Position numbers and translations under genes: made by a program
Notes under the pieces: generated by a model
The model's database searches: none
Seen by the model: only the letters and a program-made list of their open reading frames with translations
What the model was told of the DNA's origin: nothing
Source: Teratosphaeria epicoccoides
Taxonomy: Eukaryota > Ascomycota > Dothideomycetes > Mycosphaerellales > Teratosphaeriaceae
Direction of reading: 5' to 3'
DNA: 64,000 bases
NCBI GenBank assembly: GCA_021401465.1
Contig: JADDMT010000001.1
Location: forward strand, 744,001 to 808,000
In this document: piece after piece, positions 21,945 through 31,503 of the stretch
Layout of the letters: each line of letters starts with the position of its first letter
How positions within the stretch are numbered: the first letter of the stretch is position 1

Positions 21945-24668
21945 ATGATGGCGACTGGAGGCCAGCATCACCGATATCAAAACGTGCCAATACCGACATA
22001 CGACGAAGCAATATCGAGTCGGCCTTCCTCGTCGGTAGGTCCCAATGGCGGCGGCCACGAGGCGGAGCGGCAAGGGTTGCTTGGGCAGGCAAACACAGCA
22101 TACAGGCAGCCGACCGCGGATTCACCGCGGGCAAGTGAGGACAGCGATCTACAGCTGCCAGAAGTAGATGGAGGCGACGATGAGAGGAGACAGGTCGAAG
22201 AGCTGGACTATCTGGATCCATCAGCTCCAGACACATCCCGCCGAAGTCCTCGGCTCTATCACCGCGCCAGGCTACGTGGACGAGGGAAGTGGTCGCAGCA
22301 GTTGTCCAGCATAGGCGCCACACTGTCGAGTATTCGGATACCTTCTCTACGATCGTTATATACTCCGGTCCAGCCGGCCGAGCGCATAGAGCAAGCCCGG
22401 CCGGAAACCAGGATATGGCTCGCGCGATTCCGGCTCCGGATACCCGAGCAGTATCGCATGTCCGCACCCACCGCCGCGCGACTATGCGGTCTTTTCACCC
22501 TCATGGCGCTTGTGTACACACTGTTCGCAATGGACATATTTCCCGGAAGCCATCACAGGACTGGCGGCGCGCACTTCGACCCGGAATCCGTGCGCGCGTT
22601 TGTACAGGAAAAGATTGATGGGGAGCTCATCAAGAAGTTCTTGACGCATATCACGTCTTTTGATCACGTGGCGGGCACCGAGGGTGATTTTTATCTGGCG
22701 AAGTGGATGCAGGAGTATTGGGAACAGGCCGCAGGATTTGACCAGATGGATTTGTTGTCGTATTATGTTTATTTGAATTACCCGGGAGAGCGCAGTGTGG
22801 TTTTGAAGGAGCCGACTTTGCCTGGATGGAGCGCGAATTTGGAGGAGGAGAAGGTGTACAAGGATCGGCAGCAGACTTTGACGTGGCATGGGCATAGTAA
22901 AAGTGGGGAGGCGGAAGGGCATTTGATATTTGCGAATGGTGGGAGTAGGGATGATTTCAAGTATCTAAGCAATCGAGGGATTGTGACGGAAGGTGCGATT
23001 GCGCTGGTCAGGTACGGTGGTACGCAAGGAGATCGAGCACTAAAGATCAAGGCGGCGGAGGAGGCAGGCTGTGTGGGAGTGCTGATGTATTCAGACCCGT
23101 TTAGTGCGGACCCGGCAGGTGCATGGCAGCCCTCTGATGATATGGTCCAGCGAGGTGGTGTAAGCGCTATGAGCTGGATTGTCGGCGATCCGTTGACACC
23201 AGGGTATGCATCAACGAAGCATGCGAATCGAGTCTCGAAGGAAAGTAGTCCTGGACTGCCCAAGATCCCATCGATACCTCTTGCATGGAAAGACGCAAAA
23301 GTGCTCATTTCGGCTTTGGAGAGGCACGGCGTCGCAGTGCCACCTAATTGGCTTGGTGGAACTTCTCATACGGATTTTACCCAGTGGTACTCTGGAAATG
23401 CTACGTCCGACGAAGATGACGCGGTGCCGTCAGTCAGCCTCAAGAACTTGAACGAAGAGAACGACAAGCAACAGATCTGGAATCTGCACGGCGTGATTGA
23501 AGGTCTTGAGACGCCGCAGAAGAAAGTCGTCATCGGCGCTCATCGGGACGCGTGGTGCTTTGGCTCGGTAGATGCAGGCAGTGCGACGGCAGTGATGATG
23601 GAGATTGTGAGGATCTTTGGCGAGCTGCGCAATATCGGCTGGCGGCCGCTGCGGACGATCGAATTTGTGAGCTGGGATGCCGAGGAGTACAACCTGGTCG
23701 GCTCGACTGAGTACGTGGAAGACAATGCGGAATTTTTGCGCGACAATGGCGTCGCATACATCAACGTCGACGCCGGTGTCTACGGCCCCAAATTCCGCGC
23801 CTCCGGCTCACCGCTCTGGGAGCGTGCCCTCTTCCACGTCCTCGACCGCGTCGACGACCCATCCGGCGGAGGTAGCCTCAAGAACGCGTGGGACCACAGC
23901 AGCAGCATCTTCAGCGGCCTCGGTGGCGGCTCCGACTACGTCGCCTTCCAAGACATCGTTGGCACGTCCTCCATCGACTTCGGCTTCGCAGCGGGCGAAG
24001 ACGACGACGCGGCCCATTACCCTTACCACAGCTGCCACGAAACTCTCGAGTGGATGCAAGAATTTGGCGACCCGGACATGTCGCGCCACAAACAGCTTGC
24101 GCAAGTCTGGGCCTTGCTTATACTCGAAGTCGCCGATCGCCCGCTCATACCCTTCGACCTCCAGGCCTACGCGAGAAGCATACACGAATACCTTGGGCGC
24201 CTCGGCCGAGACCTCGCGGGCCTTTACGCCATGCAAGCCGGTCTCCCTTCCGCCTCAGAAGCAGACCTCCTGTCCGCGAAAAACTTCACCCTCGAACCGT
24301 TGAAAGCAGTCGCGGACCTGCTGACCACGAACGCGGAGACGTTCCACCGCTTCGAGGAAGTCTGGACGAGTAATGTGCTCGCGGCGGGGGGGATCGAGAC
24401 GTCGCAATTTGCGTTTCAGAGACTGGATTGGAACGACAAGGTGGCGAGGTTCGAGAGCGATTTGTTGGATGAAAGGGGGTTGGAGGGACGGAGTCAGTTC
24501 AAGCACGTGGTGTTTTCGCCGGCGAAGTGGGGTGGCTATGGGGTGGAGGTATTTGCCGGGGTGAGGGAGAGGGCGGAGGCGGGGGATTGGGTGCGGGCGG
24601 GGGAGGCGGTGGAGGGGGTTGCGGAAGTGATCAGGGAGGCGGCGGGAAGGTTGGTGGAGAGTGATTAG
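21945..24668 (+). CDS. Transferrin-receptor/GCPII-like M28 peptidase, type II membrane protein (Tre1/Tre2-like)
   Basis: Intronless, 907 residues. Order: cytosolic tail (1-172) with a PIPTYDEAI motif at about 16-24, one transmembrane segment (about 173-198, LCGLFTLMALVYTLFAMDIF), a PA domain (about 290-440), M28 catalytic domain, and a C-terminal TfR-type dimerisation domain (about 770-900). Metal and catalytic residues of glutamate carboxypeptidase II are kept: His533 in GAHRDAWCFG, Asp543 in SVDAGSAT, Glu580-Glu581 in SWDAEEYNLVGS, Asp in YINVDAG, and His695 in YHSCHET. So it is probably an active peptidase rather than a receptor. Yeast Tre1/Tre2 use PPxY-type motifs to bring ubiquitin ligase Rsp5 to cargo; the P-x-Y-x-E-A here is a near match. 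It ends 61 bp from the oppositely oriented TYR1. Confidence 0.9.
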   Translation: MMATGGQHHRYQNVPIPTYDEAISSRPSSSVGPNGGGHEAERQGLLGQANTAYRQPTADSPRASEDSDLQLPEVDGGDDERRQVEELDYLDPSAPDTSRRSPRLYHRARLRGRGKWSQQLSSIGATLSSIRIPSLRSLYTPVQPAERIEQARPETRIWLARFRLRIPEQYRMSAPTAARLCGLFTLMALVYTLFAMDIFPGSHHRTGGAHFDPESVRAFVQEKIDGELIKKFLTHITSFDHVAGTEGDFYLAKWMQEYWEQAAGFDQMDLLSYYVYLNYPGERSVVLKEPTLPGWSANLEEEKVYKDRQQTLTWHGHSKSGEAEGHLIFANGGSRDDFKYLSNRGIVTEGAIALVRYGGTQGDRALKIKAAEEAGCVGVLMYSDPFSADPAGAWQPSDDMVQRGGVSAMSWIVGDPLTPGYASTKHANRVSKESSPGLPKIPSIPLAWKDAKVLISALERHGVAVPPNWLGGTSHTDFTQWYSGNATSDEDDAVPSVSLKNLNEENDKQQIWNLHGVIEGLETPQKKVVIGAHRDAWCFGSVDAGSATAVMMEIVRIFGELRNIGWRPLRTIEFVSWDAEEYNLVGSTEYVEDNAEFLRDNGVAYINVDAGVYGPKFRASGSPLWERALFHVLDRVDDPSGGGSLKNAWDHSSSIFSGLGGGSDYVAFQDIVGTSSIDFGFAAGEDDDAAHYPYHSCHETLEWMQEFGDPDMSRHKQLAQVWALLILEVADRPLIPFDLQAYARSIHEYLGRLGRDLAGLYAMQAGLPSASEADLLSAKNFTLEPLKAVADLLTTNAETFHRFEEVWTSNVLAAGGIETSQFAFQRLDWNDKVARFESDLLDERGLEGRSQFKHVVFSPAKWGGYGVEVFAGVRERAEAGDWVRAGEAVEGVAEVIREAAGRLVESD

Positions 24669-24729
24669 GTGGGGCTCGTGTATAGAGAGAGAGGAGCAAT
24701 GTATTTGCGTCGCAGCACAGTTCCCTTCG

Positions 24730-26909
24730 CTATTGGCTATCAAGACCCACTCGATGTGAGTCCCATGACGATGACGCTTGTTGCTGCTGCTGCTGCTGCT
24801 TCCGACTGTTCAAGTTCTCCTCAATCGTCTTGATCATCTCATTGCCCACGATCGTCGCCTCCTTGAACCGCGGCTCAAAGTACCTCTGGATCTTTTCGAA
24901 TTTCTCGCGGTAGCCGTCCTGGAACCACATGCACGGTCAGCGCGAAAAGCAGGCGGGCGATGCCAAACGTCTGATCGAACATACCATATTCCCCAGATCC
25001 ACCCTCTCACTCCAGTCGCGCGCGCCGAACGTAAACTCCAGATCATCGGCACGGAAAGTATTGTCCACAATCGCAGTGTCGATGCATTCCTCCAGGAGTT
25101 CTTCATTGCGGAAGACGTACCTAGCAGCCACACGGAATTCCGCGTCAGCACTCCCTCCTCGTTCTCCTCCTCCTCCATGAAGTTTGACCCGAAAAGATGA
25201 AAATCTTTTTTTTTTAAAAAAAAACAAGACAAGCGTGAAAGAAAAAGAAAACTCACTCCGTAATCCCCAACCACAGCCTAAACAACGGCGTGCTGCAAAT
25301 CATATGATCATACGGCACGATCCCCAATTTCCACCAGCAATCCCCCATGGCCAACAAACTCAAATGGTTGTTCCTCACCCGCGCCTTCGGCTTCTCCCCC
25401 AGACTAAACCGATCCAGCAACTCGTCGCTCAACAACAGCTCGTCCTGCCCCTCACGCCTCCGCCCAAACACCGCGTCCCTCGCCTTCAAAATCCTGCTCC
25501 GCAGACCCTCCCGATCACCGGCCAACATCAATTTGAAGAGTTCCGAAACACTCTCCGCATACTGCCGGATCTGCGCTTTCGCCGCCGGGTTCAGGATGGC
25601 AAGACCGGCGTAGACGTGCCATTTGTTGCTGTAGATCCGGAACATGAGATTGATCTTGACGTTCTCCACGCCGCCGACGTAACGCGGAAGTTCCCAGGGG
25701 AACTGGTTGTTGGCGTGCCAGGCGGCGCCCATGGAGAGGAAGGCGGCGTGGGTCACCGCTTGCGTGTCAGCGGTGATGCGGTCGTGTTGCTGGGCTGTGA
25801 GGCGCACATACTTGGAGCCGAGGCAGGCGAGGATGCTTTCCACGAGGGGCAGGGAGGTTGGGGAGTGGACGCGGTGGGGGATTATGGCGAGCGGTTGACC
25901 GGAGGGGGAGACTTTGGGGCCGTGGAGGGAATGGCAGGTGATGATTTCGACGTCGGGGGGGAGGTGTTGCTCGAACGCGGCGATCTCGGGGGCTTTGGTG
26001 GAGGTTTGCCCGCCAACAATGGCGTTGAGTTTGGTGGCGGGGCCGCATTGGGCGACAGCGGCGGCGATGGTTTTGGCTTCGACCGAGTACATGATCCAGT
26101 CGGAGGAGCGGGAGACGAGTTGGCCGGTTTGGAGGATGGAAATGTTGTCCTACTTACCTCTTAGCGTGCGCGAAGGAGGGACGCAGCTGGTCGGCGGCCA
26201 CGTACATTGGAGGCGAATTCTTCTTGGAGAGATGGGATTTTCGCGGGCACGTCTGAGGCGTGCACTCTGGGGAGGGAGAGTCAGTGTGTGTGATTGAGGG
26301 GAGTCTATATGGATGCTATCGAGTGCGGTGTGTCCAGACGGAGCTGGGATCCGTAAGGGCATCATCGGAGAACCTGTAATTACAGTCAGCAAGCGCTTCG
26401 GAAGCATGGCTTGAGTATTTCACAGGGAAGTGTGCTGCGATCAGACTGAAACAAGATAGGTAGCTGAGATGTTACATCAGTGGCGAGAGTCCCAGTCAAC
26501 AACGCCAAAGCGAAGCTGGTGCTCGGACAATCACACTCGAGCCAAATGCACTCAAGTCATCATTGCGATGGGAGCCAGGAAGGCAGGAGGAGACAGGGGT
26601 CAACGTACCATGCGGCCAGAAGCAAGACCGGCCTGCAGAGGACGGGGTCAACGTGCTTCCATGCTTGCCGGAGGCGGGTCCCACGGAGAATGTGGCAAGG
26701 GGATGCCGCGGAGACGTTGACGCCTTGGAGTGATGCACGTGCGGAGAGTGACAAGCTCGGCGATAGGGCGGTGCTGGATGCGGATCTCGATGCGCTCCTG
26801 GAGGGTGTTCCGGATGAGATACTCACTTCCATCCTGCCGCAGCGAGCTTCCGGGCGTACATCTTCCCCATGTCGCCCATTCCGATGATGCCGACGACGGC
26901 GTCACCCAT
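24730..26909 (-). CDS. TYR1: Prephenate dehydrogenase (NADP+), tyrosine biosynthesis
   Basis: Five exons (minus): 26909-26827, 26266-26206, 26149-25257, 25120-24985 and 24918-24730; introns 560, 56, 136 and 66 bp. The 453-residue length matches yeast Tyr1 (452). The N-terminus has the Rossmann motif GIIGMGDMGKMYARKL; the rest follows the fungal prephenate dehydrogenase pattern: SDWIMYSVEAKTIAA, VGGQTSTKAPEIAAFE, SCHSLHGP-type ITCHSLHGPK, DRITADTQAVTHAAF, NNQFPWE, YSNKWHVYAGLAI and VPYDHMICSTPLF. It oxidatively decarboxylates prephenate to 4-hydroxyphenylpyruvate in the cytosol. Oddities: the first intron is unusually long, the third holds an A/T homopolymer run, and the C-terminus carries a seven-residue poly-Gln. 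It is divergent from RPS14. Confidence 0.92.
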
Positions 26910-27178
26910 GATGGCGGATCAGCAGTCGGGGGATCTTCATGCGTGGGTGGGAGGAAGAGTCGGGGGGATGGGAGAGAAGAGGACGTGGAGAGTCACGGCA
27001 GCTCGTATGTTTTTGGCTGCTCGGCTTCGGAGGTGGCCGGCCTTGGCATCAACATTTCGCCGACATTCCGCCTCACGTGCACCCACCACCCACCGACCAG
27101 AATTCCAATAGATTTTTGATCACTTGCGCCAAGCATCGCTGCTCATCTTTGTGTGTATACAGTGGGAAAATCACCGTC
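26910..27178. promoter_or_regulatory. Shared divergent promoter region of TYR1 and RPS14
   Basis: Only 269 bp separate the start codons of TYR1 (-) and the ribosomal protein gene (+), so both promoters and 5' leaders must lie here (or TYR1 regulation in its long first intron). No TATA box or known fungal ribosomal-protein motif is obvious. Confidence 0.6.
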
Positions 27179-27914
<736 letters not shown>

Positions 27915-28254
27915 CTATGTGCGCCAAGCATGTACCCCGACTTCGGCGAGCAGTACGGCAGCCTGGTGGAGACTACCCGCTCGGCTGTGGTCGTGCTGGT
28001 GGAGGAGATCAAGAAGGAGATGTGCGATGAACGGCATCTGCTGCACATTGTGACGCTGTCGCGGAGAACGGCATTTGTAGCCTGGTCTCCAACCAGATGG
28101 ATCCCGCATTCGTCTCTGTAGTTCGCTATGTAGTCGCATAAAATGTGGCAATGCAATGCTTGCGATTATCATCCGACGATCCGTTCCGTCTCCTGCTTCT
28201 GGCCTGTTCCTTGCGCCAAACGCCTCGCTGAGCTCACAAGCGTCCAAGTCACCC

Positions 28255-29136
28255 CTAGGTAGTCGACTGTATCTGCTCGACCATGACCCTCGCAGCAACC
28301 ACATAGACAAAGAACGCGGCCACAATCACCTTGCCCCAATTCCTCCTCAACCACCCCTGCCCAGCCTCACCCGCCTGTCTCGCCGCCTGCCCGCCTTCCA
28401 CAACCGCCGCACCGATCCCCGCACCACTCCCCGTCCCTCTATGCCTCAGCCCCGGAGCACAATTCTGCAGTTGCTCTGCGCCTCCCACCACCCCATCCGC
28501 CAACGCCACCCTCCTCCCCGTCAGCGGATCAATCTGCTCCTCGGCCATCCACCTCCAATTCTCCTCATCCAACTCCGGAAACTGCTCTCGGAAACTTCTC
28601 CCGCCATCGCCCAGCTTGACCGCCCCAAACCCCCTCGCCCGACCGCTCTTGGCCGCACCGCTCTCCTGCCCGTCGATCCTCCTCTCCGTCGTCCCACCCC
28701 CCGTGCTATTCCACCACCTGCTCCGCCCCGCCAGCTCCCTCCTCCCCGCATCCGTCCCCGTCAAGCTCCCCGTCGTCATCTCCTCCCCCGTCATGAAGCT
28801 CAACACGCCCAGCAGAATCGTGCTCACCTCCCACGCCGGGTTGAAGCTCTTCGGGTGGAAATCACTGATGCTCAGGCACAGGCGCTCGGAACAGCGGAAT
28901 CTGCCGGAGGGCGTGTGCATGCGGATGGCGGGCGGTGCGAAGGGGTAGTCGGGGGGGAAGGTCAGGGTGCCCCAGTATTGGCCGTTGTGGTAGGGGGTGG
29001 AGGGCGGGCCGGTGAGGATGTAGTGCCATTCGAGGATATTGGTTTCGGAGGGGTGGGCGGTGATGTAGTCTGGAGGGGATTTTTGGAGGGTGGCGTATTC
29101 TCGCGTGAGGCGTTTGTGGGCGGCTTTTGTGGCCAT
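28255..29136 (-). CDS. UBC6: Tail-anchored ubiquitin-conjugating enzyme E2 (Ubc6)
   Basis: Intronless, 293 residues. The UBC fold occupies about 5-155 with the HPN-like and active-site region YWGTLTFPPDYPFAPPAI, then RFRCSERLCLSISDFHP: the catalytic Cys is residue 87, the same position as in yeast Ubc6. WEVSTILLGVLSFMTGEE follows, typical of Ubc6/UBE2J. A long linker leads to a C-terminal membrane anchor (VIVAAFFVYVVAARVMV) ending 8 residues from the C-terminus, giving a cytosol-facing ER tail anchor. It functions in ER-associated degradation with Doa10-type ligases. It is divergent from the trimethyllysine dioxygenase gene (480 bp between starts) and converges on RPS14. Confidence 0.95.
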   Translation of the reverse strand: MATKAAHKRLTREYATLQKSPPDYITAHPSETNILEWHYILTGPPSTPYHNGQYWGTLTFPPDYPFAPPAIRMHTPSGRFRCSERLCLSISDFHPKSFNPAWEVSTILLGVLSFMTGEEMTTGSLTGTDAGRRELAGRSRWWNSTGGGTTERRIDGQESGAAKSGRARGFGAVKLGDGGRSFREQFPELDEENWRWMAEEQIDPLTGRRVALADGVVGGAEQLQNCAPGLRHRGTGSGAGIGAAVVEGGQAARQAGEAGQGWLRRNWGKVIVAAFFVYVVAARVMVEQIQSTT

Positions 29137-29616
29137 GGTGGGGGGATGGGCGGGGATGGAGTTGGGGACGGGAGGCTAGAGTTATGCGTGCTGAAGCTAC
29201 CTGCGGATGGCCAATTGGAAATCTGTTGGTGATTTACTGTGATGGTGGCGAGGGGTTGTGAGGATGGTTTCGTCCTAGTGTCGCGTGCTTTGTCCAGTAA
29301 GAGAGCGAGTGATTCATGCCTCAGGCATCACACGATTTCCATCCTCACCACACCTCAACCTAATTGTATGTACTTTTCAGCTATTGCAATATCGACACAT
29401 TGACAGATCGGTCACGTAAAGTTCGGTCCTCTTCCAACATGACTATCGAGTGCAATCAACTGCGACATGCACGGGAGTAACCCACTGGATCAATGCCACA
29501 GTAACACTCACCTGGATATGGCCAACATATCTCCAACGATATACGCTCTCTAGGACACCCAAGGCTTTTCTTCAGACTCCCCTTCCCCCTGAGCAGATCT
29601 CTCTGTCGGTTTAAAA

Positions 29617-31227
29617 ATGGCAATCTTATCATTCAACCGTACCGCCGGCGGTCGTCGAGCCTTAGCAAAGACATGGCGACCTCCATCCGTTCGTTGTCAA
29701 CATGCCGAGCCGGCAACAAAGCGGCACGATGACCATTGGATACGAGACTCCGTGACAAGACCTCTGGAAATGATTTCGGAAAATGCTGGTTCACGTCACT
29801 ATCGTCCCACTGACCCTCAACAGCGGCGACAGGGACGAGAGTCACTGAGCCAGCTCATACGCCGGGGCGTAAGAGATCCGCACTCGTCAAAGGGCGGCAC
29901 CGACTCGACGGCCCGGCGGCAACAAATCAAGACTGATGATGGTCCTTTGCGTGTCGAGAGACTGAAATACGTCATCGACAAGGAGGGTCCGCTGATGCTC
30001 TCGCCTGCGCCGGAGATGCCAGGATTCGATCCCCCTTTCGTCGGTGCCGACGGCCAGCTGAAAGCCCACGGCAAAAGTGGCACCTTCACGGTGCCCGGGC
30101 GGTGGCTCCGCGAGATGTGCACCTGCTCCGAGTGCAGACATCCCGATACTGCGCAGAAAAAAGTCAACGTACTGCAAGGTAGCCGCGTCGGCAGCGTCGT
30201 CTACATCAAGAAACTCGACCCCGAGAAGACCGAAGATCCAGAATTTGAAGTCACTTTCGCAGACGGTCACCGCAGCAACCTCCGCGCGTCCACTATCCAA
30301 AACCGAAACAAAGGACCCATCATGCGCGCCCGTCGCACCGCCTCAATCCCCATCACGCCCTGGAAAGCCGACGTGGCCTCTCACCCCCCCAGCGTCGAAT
30401 ACACCTCCGTCAAAACCCGCGCGGGGATGGCCGCCCTGCTCCTCAAAATCCGGCAGTTCGGCTTCTGCTTCATCTCCCACACGCCCCCATCACCCCACTC
30501 CACCGAGCGACTCCTCCAAACCATCGGCCCCCTGCGGACCACCCACTACGGCGGCTTCTACGACTTCACCTCCGACCTCTCCTCCAAAGACACCGCCTAC
30601 ACCTCCGAAGCCCTCCCCCCGCACACGGACAACACCTACTTCACCGAGCCCTCGGGCCTGCAAGCCCTGCACCTGCTCTCCCACAGCTCCGCCGACGCCG
30701 AACCCCGCGCAGGCGCCTGGGAGCCCCACCTCGGCGGCGAGTCCGTGCTCGTCGACGGCTTCGCCGCCGCCGACCACCTTTTCCACGCCAACCCCGCCGC
30801 CTATCGCACTCTGTCCGCCTTCGGCGTGCACGCCCACGCCTCGGGGAACCACGGCGTCTCCATCCAGCCGGACCGCGCGTACCCGCCCTTCCAGCACGAC
30901 TGCTTCACCGGGAAACTCACCCAGGTGCGCTGGAACACGGCCGACCGCGCGGGCACGACGGTGCCCTGGGAGCACATGGATGCGTGGTACGACGCCGCGG
31001 CTGAGTTCGACGGGATCGTGAACCGTGCGGCGTTTCAGTACTGGTTCCCGCTGAAGCCGGGGACGCTGTTGCTGTTCGATAACTGGCGGGTGTTGCACGG
31101 GCGGGCGGCGTTCACGGGCATGCGGAGGATGTGTGGCGGGTATATCCCCAGGGACGATTTTATCAGCAAGTTCAAGGCGACGAATTTGTCGAGCGAGGAG
31201 GTGCAGGGGAGTACGGTGACGGGGTAG
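29617..31227 (+). CDS. Trimethyllysine dioxygenase, first step of carnitine biosynthesis
   Basis: Intronless, 536 residues. The N-terminal ~100 residues are Arg/Ser/Ala-rich and may hold a mitochondrial presequence. A GBBH-type N-terminal domain follows (GRWLREMCTCSECRHPD with zinc-binding Cys/His), then a 2-oxoglutarate/Fe(II) oxygenase domain with the iron ligands H336-x-D338 in PPHTDNTYF and His494 in NWRVLHGRAAF. The ending MRRMCGGYIPRDDFISKFK is characteristic of trimethyllysine dioxygenase rather than gamma-butyrobetaine dioxygenase. It hydroxylates N6,N6,N6-trimethyllysine using O2 and 2-oxoglutarate. The coding strand is very C-rich at third positions between 30300 and 31000, which opens long shadow frames on both strands. 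Confidence 0.9.
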   Translation: MAILSFNRTAGGRRALAKTWRPPSVRCQHAEPATKRHDDHWIRDSVTRPLEMISENAGSRHYRPTDPQQRRQGRESLSQLIRRGVRDPHSSKGGTDSTARRQQIKTDDGPLRVERLKYVIDKEGPLMLSPAPEMPGFDPPFVGADGQLKAHGKSGTFTVPGRWLREMCTCSECRHPDTAQKKVNVLQGSRVGSVVYIKKLDPEKTEDPEFEVTFADGHRSNLRASTIQNRNKGPIMRARRTASIPITPWKADVASHPPSVEYTSVKTRAGMAALLLKIRQFGFCFISHTPPSPHSTERLLQTIGPLRTTHYGGFYDFTSDLSSKDTAYTSEALPPHTDNTYFTEPSGLQALHLLSHSSADAEPRAGAWEPHLGGESVLVDGFAAADHLFHANPAAYRTLSAFGVHAHASGNHGVSIQPDRAYPPFQHDCFTGKLTQVRWNTADRAGTTVPWEHMDAWYDAAAEFDGIVNRAAFQYWFPLKPGTLLLFDNWRVLHGRAAFTGMRRMCGGYIPRDDFISKFKATNLSSEEVQGSTVTG

Positions 31228-31311
31228 TGGGGATGGATTTTTTTTTCTTTTTTTTGAGAGACTGGTGGTTGCGACTACTGCTGAGGTATCTGTCTGACTT
31301 GTCGTCTATTT

Positions 31312-31338
<27 letters not shown>
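31312..31338 (+). repeat. (TC)n dinucleotide microsatellite
   Basis: About 13 uninterrupted TC pairs in the 3' flank of the trimethyllysine dioxygenase gene, 85 bp past its stop. Confidence 0.95.
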
Positions 31339-31343
<5 letters not shown>

Positions 31344-31503
31344 CTCCCCTGGCTGTAGAGAGCATTGAAGCAAAAAAAGCAATACCGTCCTACCCGACCT
31401 TTCCCTTTCGCAGTTCAACCCAGCTCGCTTCGGCTCGCAATCCTCTGCCATCTTCTAAGAATATCTCGAGTCTCCTACGGCATCAGACTCCTTATCCCAC
31501 AAC

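Noticed and set aside
30077..31021. 314-codon plus-strand frame and 202-codon minus-strand frame (30490-31098) over the dioxygenase
   Set aside because: Shadow frames produced by the strong C/G third-position bias of the trimethyllysine dioxygenase; Pro/Thr/Ser- or Gly/Val-rich without motifs.
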